A stretch of DNA of 64,000 nucleotides from Bradyrhizobium zhengyangense (GCF_022012435.1 NZ_JAKLUA010000002.1:186001-250000), one strand, 5' to 3'. Shown: positions 19,231 to 27,113, numbered from the stretch's first letter. The notes: generated from the letters alone by a model not told the origin. Numbers and translations: made by a program.

Positions 19231-19920
19231 ATGCAACGGAGCGCAGCCGGCCTGTCCGCCGGACTCAGGGTATCGGAAGCCGAGCTGATCGATCGGGCGC
19301 GCAGCCGGGACGAGGCCGCGCTCCGCGAGATCATGCAGGCCAATAACCGCCGGCTCTACCGCCTCGCGCGCGGAATCTTGCGCAGCGATAGCGAGGCCGA
19401 GGATGTGGTGCAGGAAACCTATGTCCGCGCCTTCACCCATCTCGACGGCTTCAAGGGCGAGTCCGCGTTGTCGACCTGGTTGTCGCGTATCGCCATCAAC
19501 GAGGCACTTGGCCGGGCCCGAAGTGCAAAACCGCATGTCGAGCTCGACTCAGTGCCGGAGGAGGCGCTTGAAGCGCAGATCATCAGGTTTCCCGTTTCTC
19601 CCGCAGGCGATCCGGAAAGGACCATGGCTCAACGTGAAATCCAGCGCGTCGTGGAACGCGCCATCGACGAATTACCGGACGCCTTCCGCATGGTTTTCGT
19701 CGCACGCGTCATGGAGGGCATGAACATCGAGGAGACCGCCGATCTGCTCGGCGTGAAACCCGAAACCGTGAAGACGCGGCTGCACCGCGCCCGCACCATG
19801 CTGCGTGAGAATGTCGAGAAGGAGATCGGCCCGGTGATGATGGACGCGTTTCCGTTCGCCGGCTGGCGCTGCGAGCGGCTGACGGAAGCAGTGCTTAAGC
19901 GCCTCGGAATCGGCGGTTGA
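19231..19920 (+). CDS. ECF-family RNA polymerase sigma factor
   Basis: 229 residues. Sigma region 2 is clear (NRRLYRLARGILRSDSEAEDVVQETYVRAFTHLDGFKGESALSTWLSRIAINEALGRAR), as is region 4 (ALDELPDAFR-like IDELPDAFRMVFVARVMEGMNIEETADLLGVKPETVKTRLHRARTML). About 35 residues follow region 4 (MMDAFPFAGWRCERLTEAVLKRL), a short extension that could have a regulatory role. No anti-sigma gene is adjacent. The shared promoter motif before this gene and the next suggests it controls itself and the DUF4142-cupredoxin pair. Confidence 0.92.
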   Translation: MQRSAAGLSAGLRVSEAELIDRARSRDEAALREIMQANNRRLYRLARGILRSDSEAEDVVQETYVRAFTHLDGFKGESALSTWLSRIAINEALGRARSAKPHVELDSVPEEALEAQIIRFPVSPAGDPERTMAQREIQRVVERAIDELPDAFRMVFVARVMEGMNIEETADLLGVKPETVKTRLHRARTMLRENVEKEIGPVMMDAFPFAGWRCERLTEAVLKRLGIGG

Positions 19921-19928
19921 TTTTTTTC

Positions 19929-19958
19929 GGGAACGTTTGCGCGAAGCACCCATCCAAT
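19929..19958 (+). promoter_or_regulatory. ECF-type promoter of the DUF4142-cupredoxin pair
   Basis: GGGAAC, 16 bp, then CATCCAAT, beginning 9 bp after the sigma-factor stop and 48 bp before the DUF4142 ATG. It repeats the motif and spacing seen upstream of the sigma gene; the 16-bp spacers themselves differ. Confidence 0.7.
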
Positions 19959-20005
19959 TCCTGTGAAGCAACGCCGGCAAACCGCCAGCACAGGAGTGTC
20001 AGACC

Positions 20006-20539
20006 ATGCTCGTTCGTTGGAGCGCGGCGATCGCCGCCACCATTCTGTTGTCCAGCCCCGTGCTGATGCAAGGTGCACGCGCGGCCGATAAGCTTACCGA
20101 TCCGCAGATCGCCCACATCGCTTACACCGCGGGCGTAATCGACATCAACGCGGCAAAGCAGGCGCAGAAGAAAGCGAAGAACAAGGACGTCAAGGCATTC
20201 GCCGACGACATGTTGCGCGACCACGAGGCGGTCAACAAACAGGCGCTCGCGCTGGTCAAGAAGCTGAACGTCACGCCCGAGGATAACGACACCAGCAAGG
20301 CACTGGCCAAGCAGGCCAGCGACAAGCTGGCCGAGCTCGACAAACTCGACGGCGCCGCCTTCGACAAGGCCTATGTCGCCAATGAGGTCGCCTATCACAA
20401 GACGGTCAACGGCGCGCTGGAGACGCAGCTCATTCCGTCCGCTGGTAATGCCGAACTGAAGAGCCTGCTGCAGACCGGCCTGAAGATCTTTCAGGGCCAC
20501 CAGCAGCATGCCGAGCACGTCGCGTCGGAACTGAAATAG
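20006..20539 (+). CDS. DUF4142 periplasmic protein
   Basis: 177 residues. Signal peptide MLVRWSAAIAATILLSSPVLMQGARA, then a helical DUF4142 domain (DPQIAHIAYTAGVIDINAAKQAQKKAKNKDVKAFADDMLRDHEAVNKQALALVKKLNV ... AFDKAYVANEVAYHKTVNGALE). The domain is ferritin-like in shape, often exported, function not established. CAGGAG precedes the ATG. Ten base pairs separate it from the cupredoxin gene, so they form an operon behind the ECF-type promoter. An envelope stress role is inferred. Confidence 0.88.
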   Translation: MLVRWSAAIAATILLSSPVLMQGARAADKLTDPQIAHIAYTAGVIDINAAKQAQKKAKNKDVKAFADDMLRDHEAVNKQALALVKKLNVTPEDNDTSKALAKQASDKLAELDKLDGAAFDKAYVANEVAYHKTVNGALETQLIPSAGNAELKSLLQTGLKIFQGHQQHAEHVASELK

Positions 20540-20549
20540 GGAGCGTGCG

Positions 20550-20864
20550 ATGAAGCCGGGACGACTGTTTTCGATCGCCCTTGTCTTTGCGGCGACGGTC
20601 GTCCCGGCGCACGCCGCAACGATCGAGATCACGATGGAAAATCTCGTGATCTCGCCGGCGGAGGTGTCGGCGAAAGTCGGCGACACCATCACCTGGATCA
20701 ACAGGGACGTCTTCGCCCACACTGCCACCGCGACGAACGGCGATTTCGACGTGACGCTGCCGCCGAAGAAGTCGGCGACGTTGGTTCTGAAGAAGGCGGG
20801 AACCGTCGACTATTACTGTCGCTTTCATCCCAACATGAAAGCGACGCTCAAGATCGAGCCTTGA
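20550..20864 (+). CDS. Cupredoxin (plastocyanin/amicyanin-like copper protein)
   Basis: 104 residues with signal peptide MKPGRLFSIALVFAATVVPAHA. The mature part is a single blue-copper domain: WINRDVFAHTAT provides the first His, and VDYYCRFHPNMKATLKI provides Cys, second His and Met, a complete type-1 site. Likely a periplasmic electron carrier or copper-handling protein. Second gene of the ECF-controlled pair. Confidence 0.9.
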   Translation: MKPGRLFSIALVFAATVVPAHAATIEITMENLVISPAEVSAKVGDTITWINRDVFAHTATATNGDFDVTLPPKKSATLVLKKAGTVDYYCRFHPNMKATLKIEP

Positions 20865-20903
20865 TGAAGACCCTGCCTGCGGGGGGGCTTTGTCAGGGAG
20901 GGC

Positions 20904-21170
20904 TTACTGCCGTGCGAGGCTGACGGAGAACTCGCCATTGCGGATGCGCGCGGGAAAACCCTCGACGAATTTCGCCACCGCGTCCTCGCCATAGGTGCCC
21001 ACGAGTTCGGCCAGCGCCGCAAACAGGCTCGCCTGCGCCAGGCAATCGCCGTCGACGCCGTCATGGCGTGCTTCGGCCCAGGCCTCGTTCAGATAGCTCA
21101 GGGCGGCCTGTTTCTGCTCGTGATCGGGCAGCGGCGCGCGGGCGGGGGCGTAGGAAATCGGCTGGCTCAT
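20904..21170 (-). CDS. Hypothetical small protein
   Basis: 88 residues, no signal peptide or membrane segment. Sequence DHEQKQAALSYLNEAWAEARHDGVDGDCLAQASLFAALAELVGTYGEDAVAKFVEGFPARIRNGEFSV looks like a compact helical protein and has codon use like its neighbours. I do not recognise the family; probably conserved in Bradyrhizobium. Convergent with the cupredoxin gene. Confidence 0.65.
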   Translation of the reverse strand: MSQPISYAPARAPLPDHEQKQAALSYLNEAWAEARHDGVDGDCLAQASLFAALAELVGTYGEDAVAKFVEGFPARIRNGEFSVSLARQ

Positions 21171-21311
21171 GAAACTCGATCAGGGCTGGGGCGCGATCCA
21201 CGGCGATGCGCTGTGCGGGAGGTGTAGCACGCGCATTAACGACCGCTAGGCCACATCTTTAAGAACGGTTAACGGCTGTGAACAAAGTCGATGACAGGGT
21301 TCCAGTCGCTG

Positions 21312-21433
21312 TTATTCCGGGGCGCGACGAAGTCGCGAGCTATGATGCGCAATTGCGCATCTGAGAATCCATCAGGCCGCCGAGTTGGTGGTGAGGTGGC
21401 TCCCGGGTTCGCGCTACGCGCGCCCCGGAATGA
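21312..21433. repeat. Intergenic repeat with inverted ends (CCGGGGCGCG type)
   Basis: It starts TTATTCCGGGGCGCGACGAA and closes with CGCGCGCCCCGGAATGA, the inverted complement. It fills most of the 21171-21446 gap, where no gene is seen. Different in sequence from the repeats at 18142 and 23657. Confidence 0.6.
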
Positions 21434-21446
21434 CGAATGGAGGGTT

Positions 21447-21824
21447 TCAGTTCGCGTAACGCGCCGTCAGATCCCGCGAGATCTTCGAGCCTTCCTCGAT
21501 GTAGCGGCGAATCGCCACCGTCGCCGCCGGCGTGCAGCTTCGGTAGGTCTGCTGGAAGCCGTTATAGCCGCGGTTGAACGCGGCGATCATGCGGGTGCGC
21601 CGCTCGCCGGCGGGGGTCTCGGCATCGATCAGCGCCTGCATCTCGCTGCGCCATTTGTTGCCCTCGTTGGAGCCGCAGATGCCGCGCAGGTAGTGCAGCC
21701 CGCCCAAAATCTCGGCCAGCCGCTGCAAATCGGCGTCGAACGGCGCAGCCACGTCCTGGGCCCGGGCGGGCGCGGAAGCGCAGGCGAGGATCAGGGCAAA
21801 AATGGCCAGAAATCGCGGGAACAT
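21447..21824 (-). CDS. TIGR02301 family exported protein
   Basis: 125 residues with signal peptide MFPRFLAIFALILACASAPARA. The body (LQRLAEILGGLHYLRGICGSNEGNKWRSEMQALIDAE ... FNRGYNGFQQTYRSCTPAATVAIRRYIEEG) matches the alphaproteobacterial TIGR02301 family; the two cysteines could pair. Function unknown. It follows the Nudix gene on the same strand by about 46 bp. Confidence 0.82.
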   Translation of the reverse strand: MFPRFLAIFALILACASAPARAQDVAAPFDADLQRLAEILGGLHYLRGICGSNEGNKWRSEMQALIDAETPAGERRTRMIAAFNRGYNGFQQTYRSCTPAATVAIRRYIEEGSKISRDLTARYAN

Positions 21825-21870
21825 CGGCGGCGTGTATGCCCCCTCAGGGCTGATGACGCAAGGCGGGCGC

Positions 21871-22305
21871 TCAGGGGCCGATCAGGCGCGCGGCGGACTG
21901 GATGATCTCCTCCAGTCCCCCGGTCAGCTTGAGGTCGCTGAGGCTGCCGAGCGCGTCAGGGGCGATCCACCTGAAATCGTCGAGTTCGTCGTTCAGGGCC
22001 GGTTCCCGGGCCACCCAGCGGGCGGCAAAGGACATGATCAGGTAATGGCCGGCACCGGGTGCGGCCGGCAGCACCTCGCGCCAGCCAGCAAGGCCGACGA
22101 TCTCGATAGCGAGCCCGGTCTCCTCGTCGACCTCACGGCTCAGGGCCTGGTGCAGCGATTCGCCGAATTCGACCCGCCCGCCGGGCAGCGAATAGAAGCC
22201 CTTGGCGGGGGAGCGGGCGCGTCGCGTCAGCAGCACCTTGCCGTCGCGGAAAATCGCGGCACTGACCGCGATCTGGGGATGGGTCGGCTGGACGACGGAT
22301 GCCAT
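21871..22305 (-). CDS. Nudix hydrolase
   Basis: 144 residues. A full Nudix box is present: GGRVEFGESLHQALSREVDEETGL fits GX5EX7REUXEEXGU, so this is a working hydrolase, unlike the NadQ-like gene at 12974. The N-terminus (IAVSAAIFRDGKVLLTRRARSPAKGFYSLP) resembles ADP-ribose pyrophosphatase or MutT-like enzymes. I chose ATG 22305 (MASVVQPTHPQ). The substrate is not readable. Confidence 0.9.
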   Translation of the reverse strand: MASVVQPTHPQIAVSAAIFRDGKVLLTRRARSPAKGFYSLPGGRVEFGESLHQALSREVDEETGLAIEIVGLAGWREVLPAAPGAGHYLIMSFAARWVAREPALNDELDDFRWIAPDALGSLSDLKLTGGLEEIIQSAARLIGP

Positions 22306-22322
22306 GCTTTTGACGACCTGGC

Positions 22323-22820
22323 TCAGTTCGCCATGATGGTATCGACGTCGGCTTCCGCACCGCCATTGATGATGCCGCCGCAAGCCGCGATCAGCGGCTT
22401 GACCCAAGCCGTCGCCTGCTCGGCCAGCCGAACGCGGGTCGTGTCCTTCTCGACCTCGCGCATGGCCGAGCCGACCGCTGATAGAATCGAGGTCATGGTG
22501 TCGGTGATGTGGTCGAATTGGGCGCGCACGCTCGGTTCGGCCTTCTCATAGGCTTCGATGGCGAGATCCCGCGCCTTGAAGTTCGAGGCCGTAAAATGTT
22601 CGGCATAGGACAGCGGCGACCAGGTCAGGAAATCCTCGGCGCATTCGGGCATGTCCGGGACCATCTCCAGGAGCATGACCGCTTCATTGAAATGGTTGAG
22701 ATAGTCCGTGGCAAGCCCGGTTCGCGGGTTGATGTTGGCCACGCGCAGCCGCTCAGCCCAGGCCGCGGCCTCGGGGCCCGTCTGTGCGCGCGTTGCGGGT
22801 TGGGAGGCCATTGAGCTCAT
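22323..22820 (-). CDS. Hypothetical protein, probably conserved in Rhizobiales
   Basis: 165 residues with no signal peptide. The N-terminal segment (WAERLRVANINPRTGLATDYLNHFNEAVMLLEMVPDMPECAEDFLTWSPLSYAEHFTASNFKARDLAI) and a long helical C-terminus suggest a soluble helical protein. I recognise the pattern as an uncharacterised alphaproteobacterial family but cannot name a domain. An internal ATG four codons in (MASQPAT) is an equally good start. Its stop lies 17 bp before the Nudix gene, so the two are probably one operon. Confidence 0.7.
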   Translation of the reverse strand: MSSMASQPATRAQTGPEAAAWAERLRVANINPRTGLATDYLNHFNEAVMLLEMVPDMPECAEDFLTWSPLSYAEHFTASNFKARDLAIEAYEKAEPSVRAQFDHITDTMTSILSAVGSAMREVEKDTTRVRLAEQATAWVKPLIAACGGIINGGAEADVDTIMAN

Positions 22821-22881
22821 CGGCCGCAGTGTTAACGTTCGGGGTTAAAAGGACCTCAACGGACCCTATATTGGCGCAAGG

Positions 22882-23646
22882 ATGTGTGGACGCTTCGTCA
22901 TAACTTCGGCCCCCGCGGCCTTACGGCAACTGTTCGGCTATATCGACCAGCCGAATTTCCCGCCCCGGTACAATGTCGCCCCGACACAACCGATTCCGGT
23001 GGTGTTGGTCGAGAATGGCGCGCGCCATTTCCGCCTGATGCGCTGGGGCCTGCTGCCGAGTTGGGTCAAGGACCCGAAGGGCTTTACGCTTCTCATCAAC
23101 GCCCGCTCGGAGACGGTGCTGGAGAAGCCCGCGTTCAAAAAAGCAATTCGCCGGCGACGCGGCCTGATCCCGGCTGATGGCTATTACGAATGGAAATCGG
23201 AAGGCGGCCGCAAGCAGCCGTTCTTCATCCATCACGCCGACGGTGCGCCGCTCGGTTTCGCCGCATTGTTCGAAACCTGGATCGGGCCGAACGGCGAGGA
23301 GCTCGACACGGTCGCGATCGTGACGGCCGCTGCGGGCGAAGACTTGGCCACGCTGCATGACCGCGTGCCCGTCACCATCAGCCCGCGCGATTTCGAGCGC
23401 TGGCTCGATTGCCGCGGCGACGAGATCGATTCGGTTCTGCCGCTGATGACGGCGCCGCGCGTCGGCGAATTCGCCTGGCACCCGGTCTCCACCCGCGTCA
23501 ACCGCGTTGCCAATGACGACGAGCAACTGCTCCTGCCGATCAGCGCGGAGGAGATGGAGGCGGAGGCAGAGGTTGCGAAGCCCAAGAAGGCGGTGCGGAA
23601 GGTTGCTGCTGCGTCACCGGATGATGGGCAGGGCTCGTTGTTCTAG
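22882..23646 (+). CDS. yedK: SRAP-domain protein (YedK/HMCES family)
   Basis: 254 residues beginning MCGRFVITS; Cys2 is the nucleophile that forms a covalent link with abasic sites in single-stranded DNA after Met removal. Other conserved parts are INARSETVLEKPAFKKAIRRRRGLIPADGYYEWK, with Asn and Glu active residues, and EFAWHPVSTRVN near the C-terminus. The family protects abasic sites at replication forks. A basic tail (AKPKKAVRKVAAA) follows the domain. Monocistronic and divergent from the 22820 gene. Confidence 0.93.
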   Translation: MCGRFVITSAPAALRQLFGYIDQPNFPPRYNVAPTQPIPVVLVENGARHFRLMRWGLLPSWVKDPKGFTLLINARSETVLEKPAFKKAIRRRRGLIPADGYYEWKSEGGRKQPFFIHHADGAPLGFAALFETWIGPNGEELDTVAIVTAAAGEDLATLHDRVPVTISPRDFERWLDCRGDEIDSVLPLMTAPRVGEFAWHPVSTRVNRVANDDEQLLLPISAEEMEAEAEVAKPKKAVRKVAAASPDDGQGSLF

Positions 23647-23656
23647 GCGCGCTGCC

Positions 23657-23744
23657 GTAGGGTAGGCAAAGGCGCAACGCGCAGTGCCCACCACCTCTCG
23701 CTTCAATACGCGATGGTGGGCACGCTTCGCTTTGCCCACCCTAC
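23657..23744. repeat. Palindromic intergenic repeat (GTAGGGT type)
   Basis: The 88-bp stretch runs from GTAGGGTAGGCAAAGGCG to its near-complement CGCTTTGCCCACCCTAC, with GTGCCCACCA/TGGTGGGCAC as inner arms. It lies between two convergent genes and may end transcription from either side. The sequence type is widespread in Bradyrhizobium. Confidence 0.65.
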
Positions 23745-23764
23745 AAGAGCTTGACTTGTTCGCC

Positions 23765-24181
23765 TCAGGCCGCAGCGACCGCCGATCCGAGCGCGGCGTT
23801 GCTGAACGCCTCGCCGCCGATCCCCCAGCCACCATCCACAGCGTAGCTGACATTTGCAAAAATGTGCTCGCGCCTGATGCGTCCCTCGGCGGCCTTCTCG
23901 ATGATGGCGGTTCCCTCGGAGATCCAGGCGTCCTTCAGCTCCTGTGTCGGCAGCACGAAGGACGGCACCTTGAGCTCGAACACGGCGATGTCGGCAGGCT
24001 TGCCGCCGGAATAGGTGCGCCGCTTCGGCACTACGGTGACCTCGCCGATGACGTTCGGCGTCATGAAGCGGTTGCCGGTCAAGCCGTGCAGGCGGAGCAG
24101 CAACTCGGTCAGCTTGCCGAACGCCTCGGCTTCGCCTGATGGCGTCAGCGCGCCTTCGGGAACGATGATCTGGATAGGCAT
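23765..24181 (-). CDS. Tautomerase-like protein
   Basis: 138 residues starting MPIQIIVPEGALTPSGEAEAFGKLTELLLRLHGLTG, which fits the 4-oxalocrotonate tautomerase superfamily. Pro2 would be the catalytic N-terminal proline after Met removal. The middle holds GEVTVVPKRRTYSGGKPADIAVFELKVP. The start at 24181 is fixed by this motif; a longer open frame upstream overlaps the TetR gene. It is divergent from a TetR repressor gene, with three palindromic operators between, so it is very likely the repressor's target. Substrate unknown. Confidence 0.82.
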   Translation of the reverse strand: MPIQIIVPEGALTPSGEAEAFGKLTELLLRLHGLTGNRFMTPNVIGEVTVVPKRRTYSGGKPADIAVFELKVPSFVLPTQELKDAWISEGTAIIEKAAEGRIRREHIFANVSYAVDGGWGIGGEAFSNAALGSAVAAA

Positions 24182-24206
24182 GTGAGGTCTCCCTTTGAAC
24201 CGTAAC

Positions 24207-24270
24207 ATAACGGTCGTTATATAGAACATAACGATCGTTATCTCGTCAAGTCTAATATAACGATCGCTAT
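24207..24270. promoter_or_regulatory. Three TetR operators, 14-bp palindromes
   Basis: ATAACGGTCGTTAT at 24207-24220, ATAACGATCGTTAT (perfect) at 24228-24241 and ATAACGATCGCTAT at 24257-24270. Start-to-start spacings are 21 and 29 bp. They fill the space between the divergent tautomerase and TetR genes, so binding would block both promoters. Confidence 0.85.
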
Positions 24271-24286
24271 CGAGAGGTGAGCTTTG

Positions 24287-24847
24287 ATGGCACGACCGAA
24301 GAAGAGCGATGGTGACGCACGTGCGCGGCTGGCGGATGCGGTCGGGCGCGGCTTCCGCACCGGCGGATTCGGCGGCGCCGGGGTGGACGCGCTCGCAAAG
24401 GGGGCGGGCCTCACCTCGGGCGCGTTCTACGCCCATTTCGACTCCAAGGCGGATGCATTTCGGCTGGCGGTCGCGGATGGGCTCGCCTTCCTGCGCGGCG
24501 GCATCGCGCAGTTTCAGGCGCAATACGGCAACGCCTGGCGTGAGCCGTTCATCGATTTCTATCTCGGTGAGCGAATGGAGGTTGGCCTGGATGAGGCCTG
24601 CGCGCTTCCGAGCTTTTCCTCCGATGTCGCGCGCTCGGACGCGGCGACGCGCACTGTCTACCAGGCAGAGCTGGAGCGCCTCGCGGATCTCGTCGCGCAA
24701 GGCTTTCGCGGCACGCATGCGCGCCAGCGCGCGCTGGCGCTGCTGGCGATCCTGACAGGTGCCGCCGACATGGCGCGCGCGGTGAAGGACGATTCCATCA
24801 GGCGCGAGATCCTCGCCGCGGCCAAGGTCGCGGCCAAGGCGATCTAG
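24287..24847 (+). CDS. TetR-family transcriptional regulator
   Basis: 186 residues. N-terminal helix-turn-helix: ARLADAVGRGFRTGGFGGAGVDALAKGAGLTSGAFYAHFDSKADAFRLAV, a typical TetR domain. The C-terminal part (PSFSSDVARSDAATRTVYQAELERLADLVAQGF ... LAILTGAADMARAV) is the ligand domain. The ATG at 24287 follows GAGAGGTGAG. It probably represses itself and the divergent tautomerase gene through the three operators. The inducer is unknown. Confidence 0.9.
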   Translation: MARPKKSDGDARARLADAVGRGFRTGGFGGAGVDALAKGAGLTSGAFYAHFDSKADAFRLAVADGLAFLRGGIAQFQAQYGNAWREPFIDFYLGERMEVGLDEACALPSFSSDVARSDAATRTVYQAELERLADLVAQGFRGTHARQRALALLAILTGAADMARAVKDDSIRREILAAAKVAAKAI

Positions 24848-24850
24848 CTC

Positions 24851-26044
24851 TCAGACGATCTCCCGCGCTCTCAGCGCCGCGATCTCCGCCGCGTCAAAGC
24901 CCAGCTCGGCCAGCACCGCATCCGTATCCGCCCCGAGTTCCGGCGCCATCCTGTCGAGCTTGCCGCCGCCATGGGCGAGCTTGAAGCCGCTGCCGGCAAA
25001 GCGCAGGCGGCCGTAAGGCGTGTCGAGCTCCTGGATCGCACCGCGCGCCTTGATCTGCGGATGGTCGATCACCTCTTCGATCTTCCAGATGCTGGCGCAG
25101 GGCGCCCCGGCGTCCTCGAGGATCGTCTCCCATTCACGCGCGGGCTTTGCCGCAAGTGCCCCTTCGATGATGGCGCGCAGCGCCGGCTCGTTCTCGTTGC
25201 GCGAAAACCAGTCGGCAAAGCGCGGATCGCTCAGCGTGTCCTCGCGGCCGAGCGTGGTCATCAGCGCGCGGTACTGCTTCTCGTTGTTGACCGCGAGCAG
25301 GATGTAACCGTCGCCCGCCCTAAACAGGTTCGCGGTGGTCTTGCGGCTGACTGCCTGGTTGCCTGAGAGCTGCTGGCGATGGCCGGCGACCGACCAATCC
25401 GCAATCTGCCCTGACAGAAACGCCATCGTCGCCTCCAGCATGGAGACGTCGACGAGCTGGCCCTTGCCGGTGCGGTCGCGCTGGTAGAGCGCGCTCGACA
25501 CCGCAAATGCGGCCGTTGCGCCCGACAGCACGTCGCACACGGCAAAGCCCGCCCGCGTCGGGCCCGTCTCGGGGTGACCGGTGATCGCCATGATGCCCGA
25601 CAGCGCCTGGATCTTGCCGTCATAGCCGGGCCGCAGACGGTCCGGGCCGGTCTGGCCGAAACCCGACACCGCGCAATAGATCAGATTTGGATTGATCGCC
25701 GAGAGCGCCTCATAGCCGATGCCGAGCTTGTCCATCACGCCCGGGCGGAAATTTTCCATGACGACGTCGACTGTCGCGGCAAGCTTCTTCACGATCGCGA
25801 TCGCGTCAGGCTTTTGCAGATCGAGCGTCAGGCTGCGCTTGTTGCCGTTGATGGCCTGGAACGCCGGTGCCAGTCCGCGCTCTGCCCATTCGCGGCTGAG
25901 TGGCGTGCGACGCATGTCCTCGCCCTCGCGCCGCTCGACCTTGATGACGTCGGCTCCCAGAAGTGCGAGCTGGTAGCTCGCATAGGGCCCGGCCAGCACT
26001 TGCGTGAAGTCCAGAATCTTCACGCCTTCGAACGGTCGCGTCAC
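24851..26044 (-). CDS. CaiB/BaiF-family CoA transferase
   Basis: 397 residues of the class III CoA-transferase family. Seen: GVKILDFTQVLAGPYASYQLALLGADVIKVERREGEDMRR with the catalytic Asp expected near residue 175, LTLDLQKPDAIAIVKKLAATVDVVMENFRPGVMDKLGIGYEAL and YCAVSGFGQTGPDRLRPGYDGKIQALSGIM. The GTG at 26044 follows GGAGAGAGA; the longer open frame to 26389 overlaps the next gene and is rejected. It follows the GrdB-like gene by 37 bp, so they form an operon. Donor and acceptor are not known. Confidence 0.9.
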   Translation of the reverse strand: MTRPFEGVKILDFTQVLAGPYASYQLALLGADVIKVERREGEDMRRTPLSREWAERGLAPAFQAINGNKRSLTLDLQKPDAIAIVKKLAATVDVVMENFRPGVMDKLGIGYEALSAINPNLIYCAVSGFGQTGPDRLRPGYDGKIQALSGIMAITGHPETGPTRAGFAVCDVLSGATAAFAVSSALYQRDRTGKGQLVDVSMLEATMAFLSGQIADWSVAGHRQQLSGNQAVSRKTTANLFRAGDGYILLAVNNEKQYRALMTTLGREDTLSDPRFADWFSRNENEPALRAIIEGALAAKPAREWETILEDAGAPCASIWKIEEVIDHPQIKARGAIQELDTPYGRLRFAGSGFKLAHGGGKLDRMAPELGADTDAVLAELGFDAAEIAALRAREIV

Positions 26045-26081
26045 GTCTCTCTCCCTGCTTATTGTCGTTATTGGAAGGACG

Positions 26082-27011
26082 TCAGGCGGCGCGGTTGCCG
26101 CGCGCGATCTCCTTCTGCTTGTCGAATTCGGCGCGGCGGCGGGCGAGCTCCTCCGGTGAAAGCTGCGCGACGTTGTTGTAGTCGAGCTTCCAGGAGGCGT
26201 CTTCGTTCCAGCGCAGCGGCGACTGCATCGTGGTCTGCGGCCCGCTCGCGGTCTCCAATAGTTTGAGCGCGAGCTCCAGCGTTTGCGCCTGCGAGGCGAT
26301 GTCCTGCGGCTTGCCGGCGGAATTGCCGAGCGGGAAGTCGCTGAACAAAAAGCGCGGCACGGCCGCTTGTTCGATGATGTCCTTGGCACAGCCCATGATC
26401 ACGGTCGCAATGCCGTTGGCTTCGAGGTGCCTTGCGACCAGCGCCGTGGTCTGATGGCAGACCGGGCAGTTCGGCACCAGCACGGCGACATCGACCTTGT
26501 CGGCAAGGCAGCGCGCCAGAATCTCCGGCGCGTCGGTGTCGAGCGTGACGCGATGGCTGCGATTGGTCGGCGCGCCGAAGAAGCGCGGCGCGACCCCGCC
26601 GATGCGGCCCGTAGCGCTTGCCTTCAAAAGCTGCGGCAGTGGAAACCAGGTGCCGTTGTCGGTCGCCGTGGTGTGTTTGCGGTCGTAACCGATATGCGAG
26701 ATGCGCAAATCGTGCTGTTGCGAGGTGTCGCCGTCATAGACTTGGTAGAATTTGGCGCTGCCATTATACGCCGCGCCCGGGCCTTGATCACCCTTGGCGG
26801 GATCGTAGGGCGCGGCCGTCGTGATGATGGTGACACGCGACTCCGCCAGCGGTTTCGTCAGCTTCTGGAACGGCGCCGCGGTGTAATGCGCCCAGCGATA
26901 CGGCGTGGTGTAGCCGATCGCGCTGTAATAATCCCGCGTGCGCTGCATATAAGGGATCGGGGAATCATAGTCGGGCGCAAAACCGAATTCGTCGTCGCGC
27001 GGAGCGGACAT
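26082..27011 (-). CDS. Glycine/sarcosine/betaine reductase subunit B-like protein
   Basis: 309 residues. The family is recognised by VLVPNCPVCHQTTALVARHLEANGIATVIMG, which matches the redox-motif region of the GrdB selenoprotein family with CPVC instead of a selenocysteine. No in-frame TGA is involved. The N-terminus (DYDSPIPYMQRTRDYYSAIGYTTPYRWAHYTAAPFQKL) and DLRISHIGYDRK are family features. An aerobe of this type is not known to use glycine reductase, so the substrate is open. It leads an operon with the CoA transferase. Confidence 0.75.
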   Translation of the reverse strand: MSAPRDDEFGFAPDYDSPIPYMQRTRDYYSAIGYTTPYRWAHYTAAPFQKLTKPLAESRVTIITTAAPYDPAKGDQGPGAAYNGSAKFYQVYDGDTSQQHDLRISHIGYDRKHTTATDNGTWFPLPQLLKASATGRIGGVAPRFFGAPTNRSHRVTLDTDAPEILARCLADKVDVAVLVPNCPVCHQTTALVARHLEANGIATVIMGCAKDIIEQAAVPRFLFSDFPLGNSAGKPQDIASQAQTLELALKLLETASGPQTTMQSPLRWNEDASWKLDYNNVAQLSPEELARRRAEFDKQKEIARGNRAA

Positions 27012-27113
27012 GGGCGCGTCTCCTGGTTCTTGTTGAGAGGCAGACTAGAGATAGTTTTCGGGTTGCTCAACAGGGGCCAGGGCCGCGCAGGCCAGAATTG
27101 CCACCGCAGCGGT

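Noticed and set aside
24182..24718. Upstream extension of the tautomerase frame
   Set aside because: It would overlap the TetR gene and its operators, and the catalytic proline must follow the initiator Met at 24181.
26045..26389. N-terminal extension of the CoA-transferase frame
   Set aside because: It overlaps the GrdB-like gene in another frame and lacks family similarity; the GTG at 26044 has a ribosome site and family start.
26082..27011. Selenoprotein reading of the GrdB-like gene
   Set aside because: The motif is encoded with ordinary Cys codons and there is no in-frame TGA, so selenocysteine is not used.
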